Assembly (NCBI RefSeq): GCF_014650115.1
Contig: NZ_BMUI01000028.1
Location: forward strand, 37,637-101,636
From: Streptomyces olivaceoviridis
GTDB taxonomy: Bacteria > Actinomycetota > Actinomycetes > Streptomycetales > Streptomycetaceae
DNA: 64,000 nt
Direction: 5' to 3'
The notes under the pieces were generated by a model. That model searched no databases and had not been told where the DNA came from. It saw only the letters and a list, made by a program, of their open reading frames with translations. Positions 9,345-17,689 of the stretch are shown here, piece by piece. Made by a program: the position numbers and the translations under genes. The number at the start of each line of letters is the position of its first letter. Position 1 is the first letter of the stretch.

Positions 9345-9542
9345 TCAGGGGTGCAGGGCGTAGCAGCGCAGGACGTCGAGGTCGGCGGTGTGGACCGCGG
9401 ACCAGCCCGCCGTGAGGATCTCCACCTGGGCGGGGGTGATACCGAGCGGATTGACGGAGTACTGCCCGCTGTACGTGATCTCCGCCGGCGGTGGGGGAGG
9501 TGGTGCGGTGGACTGTCGCTCATGCGTGGCGGCCGAGGTCAA
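9345..9542 (-). CDS. Possible 65-residue proline-rich small protein upstream of a methyltransferase
   Basis: The frame starts at TTG behind AGGGGG and encodes 65 residues. Six prolines in a row (APPPPPPAEI) follow a hydrophilic head. A structured-looking tail (SVNPLGITPAQVEI ... LRCYALHP) ends 34 bp before the methyltransferase GTG. The composition of the tail looks like a genuine protein rather than frame noise. I do not recognise a family. It could be a small partner of the methylase, or a peptide substrate. The latter is speculation. Confidence 0.4.
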   Translation of the reverse strand: MTSAATHERQSTAPPPPPPAEITYSGQYSVNPLGITPAQVEILTAGWSAVHTADLDVLRCYALHP

Positions 9543-10155
9543 CGGGGTCCCCCTGACGGTTGTCCGGCATGGTCGTTCGGCTTAACGAGCACCCCGGGAT
9601 ATCGAACACATGTGTTTCGGTCGGGTCCGGATCCCCGAGACGGAGCGCGCGTCGGCGTGTGGATGATGCACGGACCCTTGCGCCCCAACGGGTATGCCAA
9701 GGAGGGTGGTTGGCCGAAACGCCGATGCTGACGTTCACGGCTGCCGAGATGGTCGCGTTGGTGCGGTCAGGTGGCGGCGGGAGCAAGGGCGCCGGTCCCC
9801 GGATCCGCTACGCGGTTCGGGCTCGTTCAATCCGAACGCCGCAGTGGCCGTTCCGGTCGGCGCCACCGTGCTGAACGACGAGGGAGGCAGACCGCGCACA
9901 CCAGAGTCGAGAAGCACACCGCTCAAGGCCGGTTGACGAGATCCCGGTCATCATGGTGATCGCCGGGGTCTCCGTCGCTTCCGCGGCATGGTTGGCGGCA
10001 TGAACCGCCGAAGGCCGCTGCGCGACCTTGCCCGCGACCCTGGACCCTGGCCCGAAGCCGGCCTCACGGACCCGGTGCCGCCGCCGTCCAGCACATCGCC
10101 CGCGCCCTGAGCGTGGTGATGAGCGGGCGGCGCCGTGGTGCCCTGGCGCAGCGGC
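9543..10155. other. Gene-poor stretch with coding scraps
   Basis: About 610 bp without an intact gene. Fragments look coding but lack starts or continuity: MLTFTAAEMVALVRSGGGG near 9727, a hydrophobic tail IPVIMVIAGVSVASAAWLAA ending about 10003, and AVQHIARALSVVMSGRRRGA near 10080-10130. No family could be assigned. They are best read as eroded genes. Confidence 0.5.
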
Positions 10156-11136
10156 TCATACTCGGGGCGTTTTCGTAACGCTGTCGTGAGATGTCAGCGC
10201 AGCGGCATGGGCATCCTTCTCGGTCGGCTGCTGAGGGGTGTGGGTAGGACATACCGAGGCGAAGGCTGTGGCGAGCTGGTCGAGCAGGGGCGCTGCGGAG
10301 GGGTGGGGGTCACGGCGTGGTGTGATCGCGTAGATGCCACGGGTCGGAGGATCGACAAGGGGCATGGTGGTGACGCCGGTCCGCAGGGCGCCCGTCAGCA
10401 CGCCGGGTATCAGCGCGATGGCGTGACCGGTTGCGACCAGGGCCAGCTTGCCGACCAGATCGGCTGCGGTGAGGTCGATGCGGGCGCTTACCCCGGCGCG
10501 GGCGGCGTGTTGGCGCAGAAGCGCCGCCGAGCCGTCGGTGTCCTCGACCCAGGTCTGGTCGGCCAGCGTCTGCATGTGCACCGGGCCGCGCCCGGCCTGC
10601 GGATGGCCGACGGGCAGTGCGACGACCATGTCGTCCAGCCCGAGGAACCGGCGCTCGACCCGGGGGTCTTGGGGCAGCCCTGGCGGTGCGTCGGTGACAA
10701 CAGCGATGTCGAGATCGCCGGCGATCACGCGGTCGTGTAGTTGCGCGCTCAGGTCCGGCAGCAGATTCCACCGGATGGATCCGGCTCGCTCGAGCAGCCC
10801 CCGGATGGCCTCGGGAACGATCCCTGCGGCCAGAGACGGTGTCGCCCCAACAGCCAGCGGTCGATTGAACGTTCCGTCACGAACGTCTCGTACGGCACGA
10901 ACAGCGCGGTCCGCCTCGTTGAGTGTGGCCACGGCGTGATGCCGGAAGACCTCGCCGGCAGGCGTCGGACGCACACCGCGCGCATGGCGTTCCACCAGAG
11001 GCACGCCGAGTTGCCGCTCCAGCCCGGCGATCTGCCGTGAGACGGCCGACTGCGTGTGATTGAGCTCGGCGGCCGCCGCCGACAGCGACCCGAGTCGGCA
11101 CACGGTCACGAAGGTCCGCCACACCGTCAGTTCCAT
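10156..11136 (-). CDS. LysR-family transcriptional regulator
   Basis: The 326-residue product starts MELTVWRTFVTVCRLGSL. The N-terminal winged helix-turn-helix (LSAAAAELNHTQSAVSRQIA, about 16-35) is classic LysR, followed by the effector-binding domain from about residue 90 (RPLAVGATPSLAAGIVP). The gene is divergent from the NAD-binding oxidoreductase gene, with 94 bp between start codons, the usual arrangement for a LysR protein controlling its neighbour and itself. A 6-5-6 palindrome with the LysR T-N11-A spacing lies in that gap. The inducer is unknown. Confidence 0.92.
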   Translation of the reverse strand: MELTVWRTFVTVCRLGSLSAAAAELNHTQSAVSRQIAGLERQLGVPLVERHARGVRPTPAGEVFRHHAVATLNEADRAVRAVRDVRDGTFNRPLAVGATPSLAAGIVPEAIRGLLERAGSIRWNLLPDLSAQLHDRVIAGDLDIAVVTDAPPGLPQDPRVERRFLGLDDMVVALPVGHPQAGRGPVHMQTLADQTWVEDTDGSAALLRQHAARAGVSARIDLTAADLVGKLALVATGHAIALIPGVLTGALRTGVTTMPLVDPPTRGIYAITPRRDPHPSAAPLLDQLATAFASVCPTHTPQQPTEKDAHAAALTSHDSVTKTPRV

Positions 11137-11156
11137 GGCATCAGTATGCGCAGCCA

Positions 11157-11173
11157 CATGCGTCTCCCGCATG
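11157..11173. promoter_or_regulatory. Probable LysR operator (CATGCG-N5-CGCATG)
   Basis: A perfect 6-bp inverted repeat separated by 5 bp contains the T-N11-A spacing typical of LysR recognition sites. It lies 21 bp upstream of the regulator ATG and 58 bp upstream of the divergent gene's ATG. Assignment to the adjacent regulator is inference from position. Confidence 0.6.
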
Positions 11174-11230
11174 GCGGCCCTGCACGATATGCGCTTGTTG
11201 CAGTCTTCCTGGTGCGCCACTGTGGCGTGC

Positions 11231-12388
11231 ATGACCACACCGCACACGATCGCCGTCCTCGGCTTGGGGCGCATGGGTGGCGCGATCGCGACTCGACTCA
11301 CTGCCCAGGACTGGGACGTCGTGGGCTGGACACGCTCAGGGCGCACATCAGGCGCCGTCAAGACGACCGGCGACCCGAACGAGGCAGTGGCAAGGGCCGG
11401 TCTCGTGCTCCTCGCGTTGTTCGACGGCCCGGCCTGCCAGCAGGTCCTCGACGACGTCCGTGACTCGCTGCGACCGGACACGATCGTGCTGAACACCAGC
11501 ACCATCGCTCCTGCCGAGGCGTCGAATCTGGCCCGGCAGCTCGGCTCGTCCTATGTCCACGCGCCCGTGCTCGGCTCCGTGCCGGCTGCCGTCGCGGGCG
11601 CCCTGCGGATTCTCGCCGCTGCCGACCAAGAAGCGCTCGATCGAGCCCGACCGGTTCTGGAAACGCTCGGCACCGTGCGGCGCGTCGACGACGCCTCCAC
11701 CGCCGCCGCGCTCAAGCTGATCGCCAACAACAGCCTCGCCGGCGCTGTCCTCGCACTGCGCGACTCACTGCGGCAAGCCGACGCCCTCGGCCTGCAGCGC
11801 GCCCAAGCGCTGGACGTCCTCGAACTCGGCCGGCTCGGTGGGCTCGTGGCCCGCAAACGCCCCTTCCTCGACAGTGAGTCGCCCGTCGGCACCGCCGACT
11901 TCACGATCGGTGCGCTGGTCAAGGACATGACTCTGCTGGCCGACGCGTCCAACACGCCTCTGCGCAGCGCCGTCGGTCTGGCTGACACCCCTGCCGCCCC
12001 CGAGGCCGACATCGCCATTGCCGCCACGGTACCCGCTGTGTCGGACGCCGTTCTCGAACCGCTCCGTGCCTACATTCGCGGACATGCCACCGGCGAGCCC
12101 ACCCACTTCCGCGACGCGTTCCTGCCCACCGCCCACATCGAGGGAATCCGGGGCGGCGCTTTCGTCTCGTGGCCCCTGGATGAATACTGCGCTCTCTTTC
12201 ACGGCCACTCGGCCCCGGACGAACCGAGCCGCTCTCGCCGGATCGACAGCGTCGACGTCCACGGCACTGTCGCGACCGCGACCATGACGCTCCGGCACGG
12301 CGCGGACACCTTCACCGACATCTTCCTGCTGGTCCGCGTCGGCGACAGTTGGCGCATCGCCAACAAGGCTTATCACCGGCACTCGTGA
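11231..12388 (+). CDS. NAD(P)-binding 6PGDH/HIBADH-like reductase fused to an NTF2-like domain
   Basis: The 385-residue product starts MTTPHTIAVLGLGRMGGAIA, the Rossmann dinucleotide site of the 3-hydroxyisobutyrate dehydrogenase / imine-reductase superfamily. The helical dimerisation domain follows, including LKLIANNSLAG, where K is at the position of the catalytic lysine. After about residue 265 the protein switches to a lumazine-binding/SnoaL (NTF2-like) fold: GGAFVSWPLDEYCALFHG, then TATMTLRHGADTFTDIFLLV and WRIANKAYHRHS. The fusion is the odd point, because both halves are usually separate proteins. It is probably controlled by the divergent LysR protein. The substrate is unknown. Confidence 0.85.
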   Translation: MTTPHTIAVLGLGRMGGAIATRLTAQDWDVVGWTRSGRTSGAVKTTGDPNEAVARAGLVLLALFDGPACQQVLDDVRDSLRPDTIVLNTSTIAPAEASNLARQLGSSYVHAPVLGSVPAAVAGALRILAAADQEALDRARPVLETLGTVRRVDDASTAAALKLIANNSLAGAVLALRDSLRQADALGLQRAQALDVLELGRLGGLVARKRPFLDSESPVGTADFTIGALVKDMTLLADASNTPLRSAVGLADTPAAPEADIAIAATVPAVSDAVLEPLRAYIRGHATGEPTHFRDAFLPTAHIEGIRGGAFVSWPLDEYCALFHGHSAPDEPSRSRRIDSVDVHGTVATATMTLRHGADTFTDIFLLVRVGDSWRIANKAYHRHS

Positions 12389-12630
12389 GACAGCGAGAAG
12401 CGATCCCTCGCCCGTTTCAGCGTCGCGTCAGGTTCAGGTGTTCCGGCGGGTGAAGCCGGTGTTGCCCTGGCTGGTCCCTCGGTCCACCGACCAGACTTCC
12501 GGCCCGCCCGCGAGTTCCATCTTCCTCCTCTCGGCCCCCGCCGGGGCCGGGCGCAGAGGTGTTCACCACTCGGGGTCAAGCCCCGATCCCGCCGGCGCCC
12601 ACCCACTGCCATCCCACCGTCCGATCACAG

Positions 12631-15600
12631 TCAGGCACACGCTGGGCTGAGTTCCCGGCCTGGCAGATACAGCGACCACTCTTCAGGGGTGAAGTCTCGG
12701 TTGACGGCCCGGCAGATGCGGCGGATGGTTTCGGATGGTGTAGAGAGGTTCACGTCCCACAGTCGCACCGTCTTGTCCCAGCCGCCGGTGGCGAGGGTAC
12801 GGCCGTCCGGGCTGAACGCCACCGTGAACACATGCCCGGTGTGGCCGGTGAGGGTGCGGCGGGTCTTGCCGGTGGCCACGTCCCACAGCCGTACCGTCTG
12901 ATCACGGCCGCCGGTGGCGAGGGTGCGGCCGTCCGGGCTGAACGCCACCGCGTACACGGGACCGGTGTGGCCGGTGAAGGTGCGGCGAAGTTCGCCGGTG
13001 GCCACATCCCACAACCGCGCCGCATGGTCGCCGCCGCCGGTGGCGAGAGTGCGGCCGTCGGGACGGAACGCCACCGCTTCCACGGAGCCGGTGGGGCCGG
13101 TGAGGATGCGGCGGGTTCTGCCGGTGGCCACGTCCCACAGCCGTGCGGTCCCATCGCCGCTGCCGGTGGCGAGGGTGCGGCCGTCCGGGCTGAACGCCAG
13201 CGCGCCCACACCATCAGTGTGGCCGGTGAAGGTATGACGGGGTTCGCCGGTGGCCACGTCCCACAGCCGTGCGGTCCCATCGCCGCTGCCGGTGGCGAGG
13301 GTGCGGCCGTCCGGGCTGAACGCCAGCCCGCCCACACCGTCAGTGTGGCCGGTGAGGGTGTGGCGGGTTTCGCCGGTGGCCACGTCCCACAGCCGAGCCG
13401 CATGGTCGCCGCCGGTGGCGAGGGTGCGGCCGTCCGGGCTGAACGCCAGCGCGCCCACGTCCTGGGTGTGGCCGGTGAGGGTGCGGCGGACTTCTCCGGT
13501 GGCCACGTCCCACAGCCGCACCGTATCGTCCGAGCCCCCGACGGCGAGAGTGCGGCCGTCCGGACTGAACGCCACCGCGTCCACGGAGCCGGTGTGGCCG
13601 GTGAGGCTGCGGCGGACTCCGCTCCTGGTCACATCCCACAACCGCGCCGTATCGTCGAAGCTGCCGGTGGCGAGGGTACGGCCGTCGGGGCTGAACGCCA
13701 CCGCAGCCACCTCGCCGGTGTGGCCGGTGAGGGTGCGGCGGACTTCTCCGGTGGTCACGTCCCACAACCGTGCCGTCTTGTCGCGACCGCCGGTGGCGAG
13801 GGTGTGGCCGTCGGGGCTGAATGCCACCGCAGCCACCTCGCCGGTGTGGCCGGTGAGGATGCGGCGGGTTCTGCCGGTGGTCACGTCCCACAGCCGCGCC
13901 GTATCGTCGTCGCTGCCGGTGGCGAGGGTGTGGCCGTCGGGGCTGAATGCCACCGCAGCCACCTCGCCGGTGTGGCCGGTGAGGATGCGGCGGACTTCTC
14001 CGGTGGTCACGTCCCACAGCCGCGCCGTCTTGTCGCGACCGCCGGTGGCGAGGGTGTGGCCGTCGGGGCTGAACGTCACCGCAGCCACGTCCTGGGTGTG
14101 GCCGGTGAGGGTGCGGCGGACTTCTCCGGTGGTCACGTCCCACAACCGAACCGCCTTGTCCTGACCGCCGGTGGCGAGGGTACGGCCGTCGGGACTGAAC
14201 GCCACCGCTTCCACGGAGCCGGCGGGGCCGGTGAGGATGCGGCGGGTTTCGCCACTGGCTACGTCCCACAGCCGCACCGTCCCGGCTTGGCTGCCGGTGG
14301 CGAGGGTGCGGCCGTCGGGGCTGAACGCCACCGTGTACACGAGGCCGGTGGTGCTGATGAGGGTGCGGCGGGTTCTGCCGGTGGTCACGTCCCACAGCCG
14401 CGCCGAATGGTCGCCGCTGCCGGTGGCGAGGGTGCGGCCGTCGGGGCTGAACGCCACCGCGGACACGAGGCTGGCGTGGCCGGTGAGTGTGGTCCGCAAG
14501 GGGCGGGAGACGGCTGTGTCGAGGCTGGTGATGGCTTCGGTCGTAGGGCTGGTGCGGTAGGCCTGGACGGCCAGCAGGGACGCCAGATCGGGGTCGGTGT
14601 CCATCAGAGTGGCGGACTGCGCGGCCAACTGCCGGGACTGGGCCGTCTTCTGTGCGGTGATGGTGCTCTGGCGTTGCAGGAAGGCCAGGCCGGCGGCGAT
14701 GAGGGCCAGGGTGAGCAGGCCGGTCAGGGCGATGTTGATGCGGCGGGTACGGCGAAGCGCGGCGTGCTGTCGTTGACGACTGTCGTTGAGGAAATCGGTG
14801 ATGTGCGGGGGCAGACCGCGGTGCTGGGCCAAGGCGGTGCCCTCGGCGAGATCAGTGCCGTCCAGCAGGTCGCCGGGGTGACCGGTCTCGGCGTGGCGGG
14901 CCTGCTGTTCGCCGACGCGTTGGAGCCAAGTGTGGAAGTGGTGGTCGGCGGCGATCCAGTCGCGTAGGTCGGTCCAGTCGCGGACGAGTGCGTCGTGGAC
15001 GAGTTCGGCGGTCGCGGCGTCGGGGGTGCCGTCAGGGCGGGGCACGGTGCGGGTGGCGATGATCCGGTGGCCGGTCAAGGCGGCCATGACCGTCTCGAAG
15101 GTCTGGTCGTCCTGCGGGGTGGCCGTGTAGGGGTCGGTGGCCAGGGCGCGCAGGTCGGTCAGGGGCACTTGGCGGCGGGTGGCCGGGATGGCGTGGGCGT
15201 CGTCGGCCGGCCGTACCAGGGCGGTCAGGATCCGCCGTGCGGTGGGGCGGTGGTCGGCGGGCATGCCGGCGAGGACTGTGTTGCACCAGGTGGTCAGGGC
15301 GCCGGTGACTTCGCCGATCCGGTCGTAGGCGCGGTGGGTGAGCCTGCCGTCCTCACGGCGCTCCCATAGCTGACTCAAGGCCAGTTGGAGGGGCGGCAGC
15401 AGGGTGACCGGTGCCTGCCGGGTGACCGAGGCGGTGGGATCGGCGGCCAGGACATCGGTGATGATGCGTTGCGCCAGGCCGTCTTCCGTACTGGCGCCCG
15501 CGGTGTGGGCGGGCCTGGTGATGATGGCGTGCAGATCCTGGATGTCCAAGGTGGCGGGGATGTTGAGCAGGCCAGGGGACGCGGCCTCCAGCAGGTCTGG

Positions 15601-16776
15601 GGCCCAGGCGGCCAGGCGCGCGTAGAAGTCGTCGCGCATGACCAGGATCGCGGTGACCGCCACCGATGAGCCGATCAGGGCCACGAGTTGTTCGGCAGCG
15701 GCGTGCTGTCGGGTCGGCTGCCGGCCGGCGGCGGGCTCGGTGAGTAGTTCCTCGAACTGGTCGATGACCAGCACCAGGCGCCGGTCTCCCGGCTCCGCCG
15801 CGAGTCTGCGCTCGGTCGCTGTGACGATCCCGACGCTCGTGGCGCCGGGCAGCCCGGCACGCTCCAGTTCGGCGAGCAGGTCCTGCCCGGGGCGGGCGAT
15901 CACGTGCAGCCAACGGTCGCTGCCGGGCAGCCGGCCCTCGGCCAGGGCCGGCAGCACTCCTGCCTGCACCAGCGACGACTTGCCCGCACCGGAGGGTCCG
16001 AGGAGCAGCAGCCCACGACGCTGCCTGGTGAGAGCCGCCACGACGCGTTCGACCGCGGCCTCCCGGCCGTGGAACCACCCTGCGTGCTCGGCGGTGAACG
16101 GCTCAAGACCGCGGTAGGGGTGCACCTGCTGCTCGGCCAGGTCGGGCCATACCTGGCGCAGCACCTGGGTGGGGGTCGCGTAGGCGACTGCGACGCCGCG
16201 GGCGTGGGAGTCGGGGGCGGTGATGGCGGTGACCATGCCGATCACCAGGCCGGTGACCTCATCGAGCACCGGTCCTCCGCTGAATCCCGTGGTCAGGTCG
16301 TTGGCGTCGGCCAGTTGCAGAAGGAGGCCCGCACTGCTGGGGAGCAGGTCACCGGCTGTGCCGTAGCCGAAGTGGCCGCCGGCAGGTGCCTGGGAGGGGA
16401 ATCCGTAGGACCGGATGCGGTGTCCGCGGCAGCCTGCCGCGGACCCCAGCCGCACCGGTCGGGCACCCGTCGGGGCGCTGTCCAGGCGCACGACCGCGAG
16501 GTCCTCGGCCCGCGGTCCGCGCCACGACGCGGACAGCACGTGCCCGGTCAGGTGTGGGCTGCCGGGCAGGTGCGGGAAAGTCAGTCGCACGCGCCCGCCG
16601 GGCTCCTGGCCGGCAGCCTGGACGACGTGTGCGCAGGTGACGACGGTATCCTCGGCGACGAGAAAACCCGTCCCGGCCGTCCGGCCGTCCTCGGCGAGGA
16701 CTCGGGCAATTGCGTCGAGCACTGCTGGCCGCTCCTGCCCGGCTGCCTCCCGGCCCGTGTCATCGGTGGCAGTCAT
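12631..16776 (-). CDS. Trypsin-like protease / STAND NTPase / 14-blade WD40 conflict protein
   Basis: A 1381-residue multidomain protein starting MTATDDTGREAAGQE, behind GGGAGG. Residues 30-215 are a trypsin-like domain with catalytic H50 (VVTCAHVV), D92 (EDLAVVRLD) and S166 (TTGFSGGPV). Residues 225-650 are a STAND P-loop NTPase with Walker A LGPSGAGKSS (259-268) and Walker B LVLVIDQFEELL (334-345). A membrane helix lies at about 681-700 (NIALTGLLTLALIAAGLAFL). Fourteen WD40 blades run from about 760 to the end. The architecture matches predicted actinobacterial NTP-dependent conflict or programmed-response proteins, in which repeats sense a ligand, the NTPase oligomerises and the protease acts. 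It follows a Trypco1-type gene by 22 bp, its expected partner. Confidence 0.9.
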   Translation of the reverse strand: MTATDDTGREAAGQERPAVLDAIARVLAEDGRTAGTGFLVAEDTVVTCAHVVQAAGQEPGGRVRLTFPHLPGSPHLTGHVLSASWRGPRAEDLAVVRLDSAPTGARPVRLGSAAGCRGHRIRSYGFPSQAPAGGHFGYGTAGDLLPSSAGLLLQLADANDLTTGFSGGPVLDEVTGLVIGMVTAITAPDSHARGVAVAYATPTQVLRQVWPDLAEQQVHPYRGLEPFTAEHAGWFHGREAAVERVVAALTRQRRGLLLLGPSGAGKSSLVQAGVLPALAEGRLPGSDRWLHVIARPGQDLLAELERAGLPGATSVGIVTATERRLAAEPGDRRLVLVIDQFEELLTEPAAGRQPTRQHAAAEQLVALIGSSVAVTAILVMRDDFYARLAAWAPDLLEAASPGLLNIPATLDIQDLHAIITRPAHTAGASTEDGLAQRIITDVLAADPTASVTRQAPVTLLPPLQLALSQLWERREDGRLTHRAYDRIGEVTGALTTWCNTVLAGMPADHRPTARRILTALVRPADDAHAIPATRRQVPLTDLRALATDPYTATPQDDQTFETVMAALTGHRIIATRTVPRPDGTPDAATAELVHDALVRDWTDLRDWIAADHHFHTWLQRVGEQQARHAETGHPGDLLDGTDLAEGTALAQHRGLPPHITDFLNDSRQRQHAALRRTRRINIALTGLLTLALIAAGLAFLQRQSTITAQKTAQSRQLAAQSATLMDTDPDLASLLAVQAYRTSPTTEAITSLDTAVSRPLRTTLTGHASLVSAVAFSPDGRTLATGSGDHSARLWDVTTGRTRRTLISTTGLVYTVAFSPDGRTLATGSQAGTVRLWDVASGETRRILTGPAGSVEAVAFSPDGRTLATGGQDKAVRLWDVTTGEVRRTLTGHTQDVAAVTFSPDGHTLATGGRDKTARLWDVTTGEVRRILTGHTGEVAAVAFSPDGHTLATGSDDDTARLWDVTTGRTRRILTGHTGEVAAVAFSPDGHTLATGGRDKTARLWDVTTGEVRRTLTGHTGEVAAVAFSPDGRTLATGSFDDTARLWDVTRSGVRRSLTGHTGSVDAVAFSPDGRTLAVGGSDDTVRLWDVATGEVRRTLTGHTQDVGALAFSPDGRTLATGGDHAARLWDVATGETRHTLTGHTDGVGGLAFSPDGRTLATGSGDGTARLWDVATGEPRHTFTGHTDGVGALAFSPDGRTLATGSGDGTARLWDVATGRTRRILTGPTGSVEAVAFRPDGRTLATGGGDHAARLWDVATGELRRTFTGHTGPVYAVAFSPDGRTLATGGRDQTVRLWDVATGKTRRTLTGHTGHVFTVAFSPDGRTLATGGWDKTVRLWDVNLSTPSETIRRICRAVNRDFTPEEWSLYLPGRELSPACA
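12745..14495 (-). repeat. Fourteen near-identical ~126-bp WD40-coding DNA repeats
   Basis: Each unit encodes a variant of AVAFSPDGRTLATG ... ARLWDVTTGE ... RRTLTGHTG. Variation is concentrated at the two to four residues opening each blade (SVEA, DVAA, EVAA, GVGA, PVYA, HVFT) and the loop after ATG. The ninth blade (ATGGDHAARLWDV) is one codon shorter than its siblings. Fourteen blades fit two seven-bladed propellers. The DNA-level identity implies recent duplication or gene conversion. Confidence 0.85.
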
Positions 16777-16798
16777 GCCTCCCACCCCCAGGCTGCCG

Positions 16799-17161
16799 TC
16801 ACAGCGCACCGTCAGGGGACTCCTGACGGTTCCACACCACTCTGACTTGCAGATGCACCGCCGATTCACTCTTGGCGATGACGGCTCCGGCCTGAGCCGA
16901 CAGGTCCACCCCGAACTCCACCTCGATTTCATCCGGACCGGCCTGCCGTAACTGCTCCAGCACCGCCCGCGCGGTCTCCCGCACGGGTACCAGCGCCTGC
17001 TGCACAGTTTGCGGCAGCTCCCGCACCGCATCCGCGACGCGCCCGGCCTTCACCGGTCCATCCACCTCCGGCGCGGCCTCGACCAGCACCACGCCCCCGC
17101 CCTCCAGTGGAAGCCGCACGAAACTCTGCACCTGCACCCCTGTACGTCGTATCCGGACCAC
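16799..17161 (-). CDS. Trypco1 / CU044_2847-family protein (partner of trypsin-STAND proteins)
   Basis: The 120-residue protein starts at GTG. It shows the family pattern: a beta-strand-rich head (GGGVVLVEAAPEVDGP), a helix (TVQQALVPVRETARAVLEQL), and the diagnostic PDEIEVEFGVDLSAQAGAV with a final beta strand (AVHLQVRVVWNR). This domain was named for its co-occurrence with trypsin-like conflict proteins. Here it sits 22 bp upstream of exactly such a gene and is surely in one operon with it. It probably acts as an adaptor, substrate or regulator of the protease-NTPase. That role is inferred, not demonstrated. Confidence 0.85.
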   Translation of the reverse strand: MVRIRRTGVQVQSFVRLPLEGGGVVLVEAAPEVDGPVKAGRVADAVRELPQTVQQALVPVRETARAVLEQLRQAGPDEIEVEFGVDLSAQAGAVIAKSESAVHLQVRVVWNRQESPDGAL

Positions 17162-17321
17162 CGCGTTGGACGCGGACGGACGAAGACACTACCCCGCCCG
17201 CTCCCCGCGCAGACCGGGTAGACGGCGACTTGGCTGTCACAGCCGGCTCAAGGACGAAGGGCTGGACGCGGTGCGCCGGGCGGGCTTGGGGGTGACCTCG
17301 ACCAGGCGCCGTGCTGAATGA

Positions 17322-17489
17322 GTGGAGCTGCGGGTGAGGGAAGCGTTGGCCGAGCAGGGGGGCACTGTGCTGTTCAAGGCCGATGCCGAGCGCATGCGCG
17401 AGGACACGAAGCCATGGACATTGGTGAACGGTGACGAGCCCGCATACGCCTGGAGACCGCGGCCTTGGCGGGTGTCGGCGCCAGCCTGA
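17322..17489 (+). pseudogene. Remnant small ORF in the gap between conflict operon and amidase gene
   Basis: In a 530-bp gap, 55 codons from a GTG read coding-like for the first half (REALAEQGGTVLFKADAERM, then KPWTLVNGD) before ending at TGA. A related-looking stretch lies upstream in another position (GLDAVRRAGLGVTSTRR, about 17250-17310), separated by a stop. I recognise no family. It looks like a decayed gene. Confidence 0.25.
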
Positions 17490-17622
17490 GGAGCTCGCGG
17501 GCCTCGGGCCGGCACAGCCTGTTGGTGCGCATGGCGAAGGCTTCCGGAGCGGCGGGGCAGAGGGAACGATGCCGTGCGTCCGCCCGGTGCGCACACCTTT
17601 CCTGTCACCGTGGGGAGCGCAC

Positions 17623-17664
17623 AAGCCGATCGGCGCATGCGGTCCCGCATGCGCCGATCGGCTT
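17623..17664 (-). terminator. 18-bp perfect hairpin terminator after the amidase gene
   Basis: Perfect inverted repeat AAGCCGATCGGCGCATGC / GCATGCGCCGATCGGCTT with a 6-nt loop, 25 bp beyond the amidase stop codon. The very stable stem and position mark it as the terminator of the leftward gene. Confidence 0.85.
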
Positions 17665-17689
17665 GGCCTGGCTCGGCCTGACTCAATGG

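Noticed and set aside
12745..14495. Regularly spaced repeats resembling a CRISPR array
   Set aside because: Unit length is about 126 bp and fully coding (WD40 blades). There is no repeat-spacer structure and no cas genes.
12559..14967. An 802-codon plus-strand open frame opposite the WD40 repeats (repeated GGHVPQP-like units)
   Set aside because: It is the antisense of 14 GC-rich repeats whose codon bias keeps the other strand free of stops. The minus-strand protein has clear domains and the plus-strand product matches nothing.
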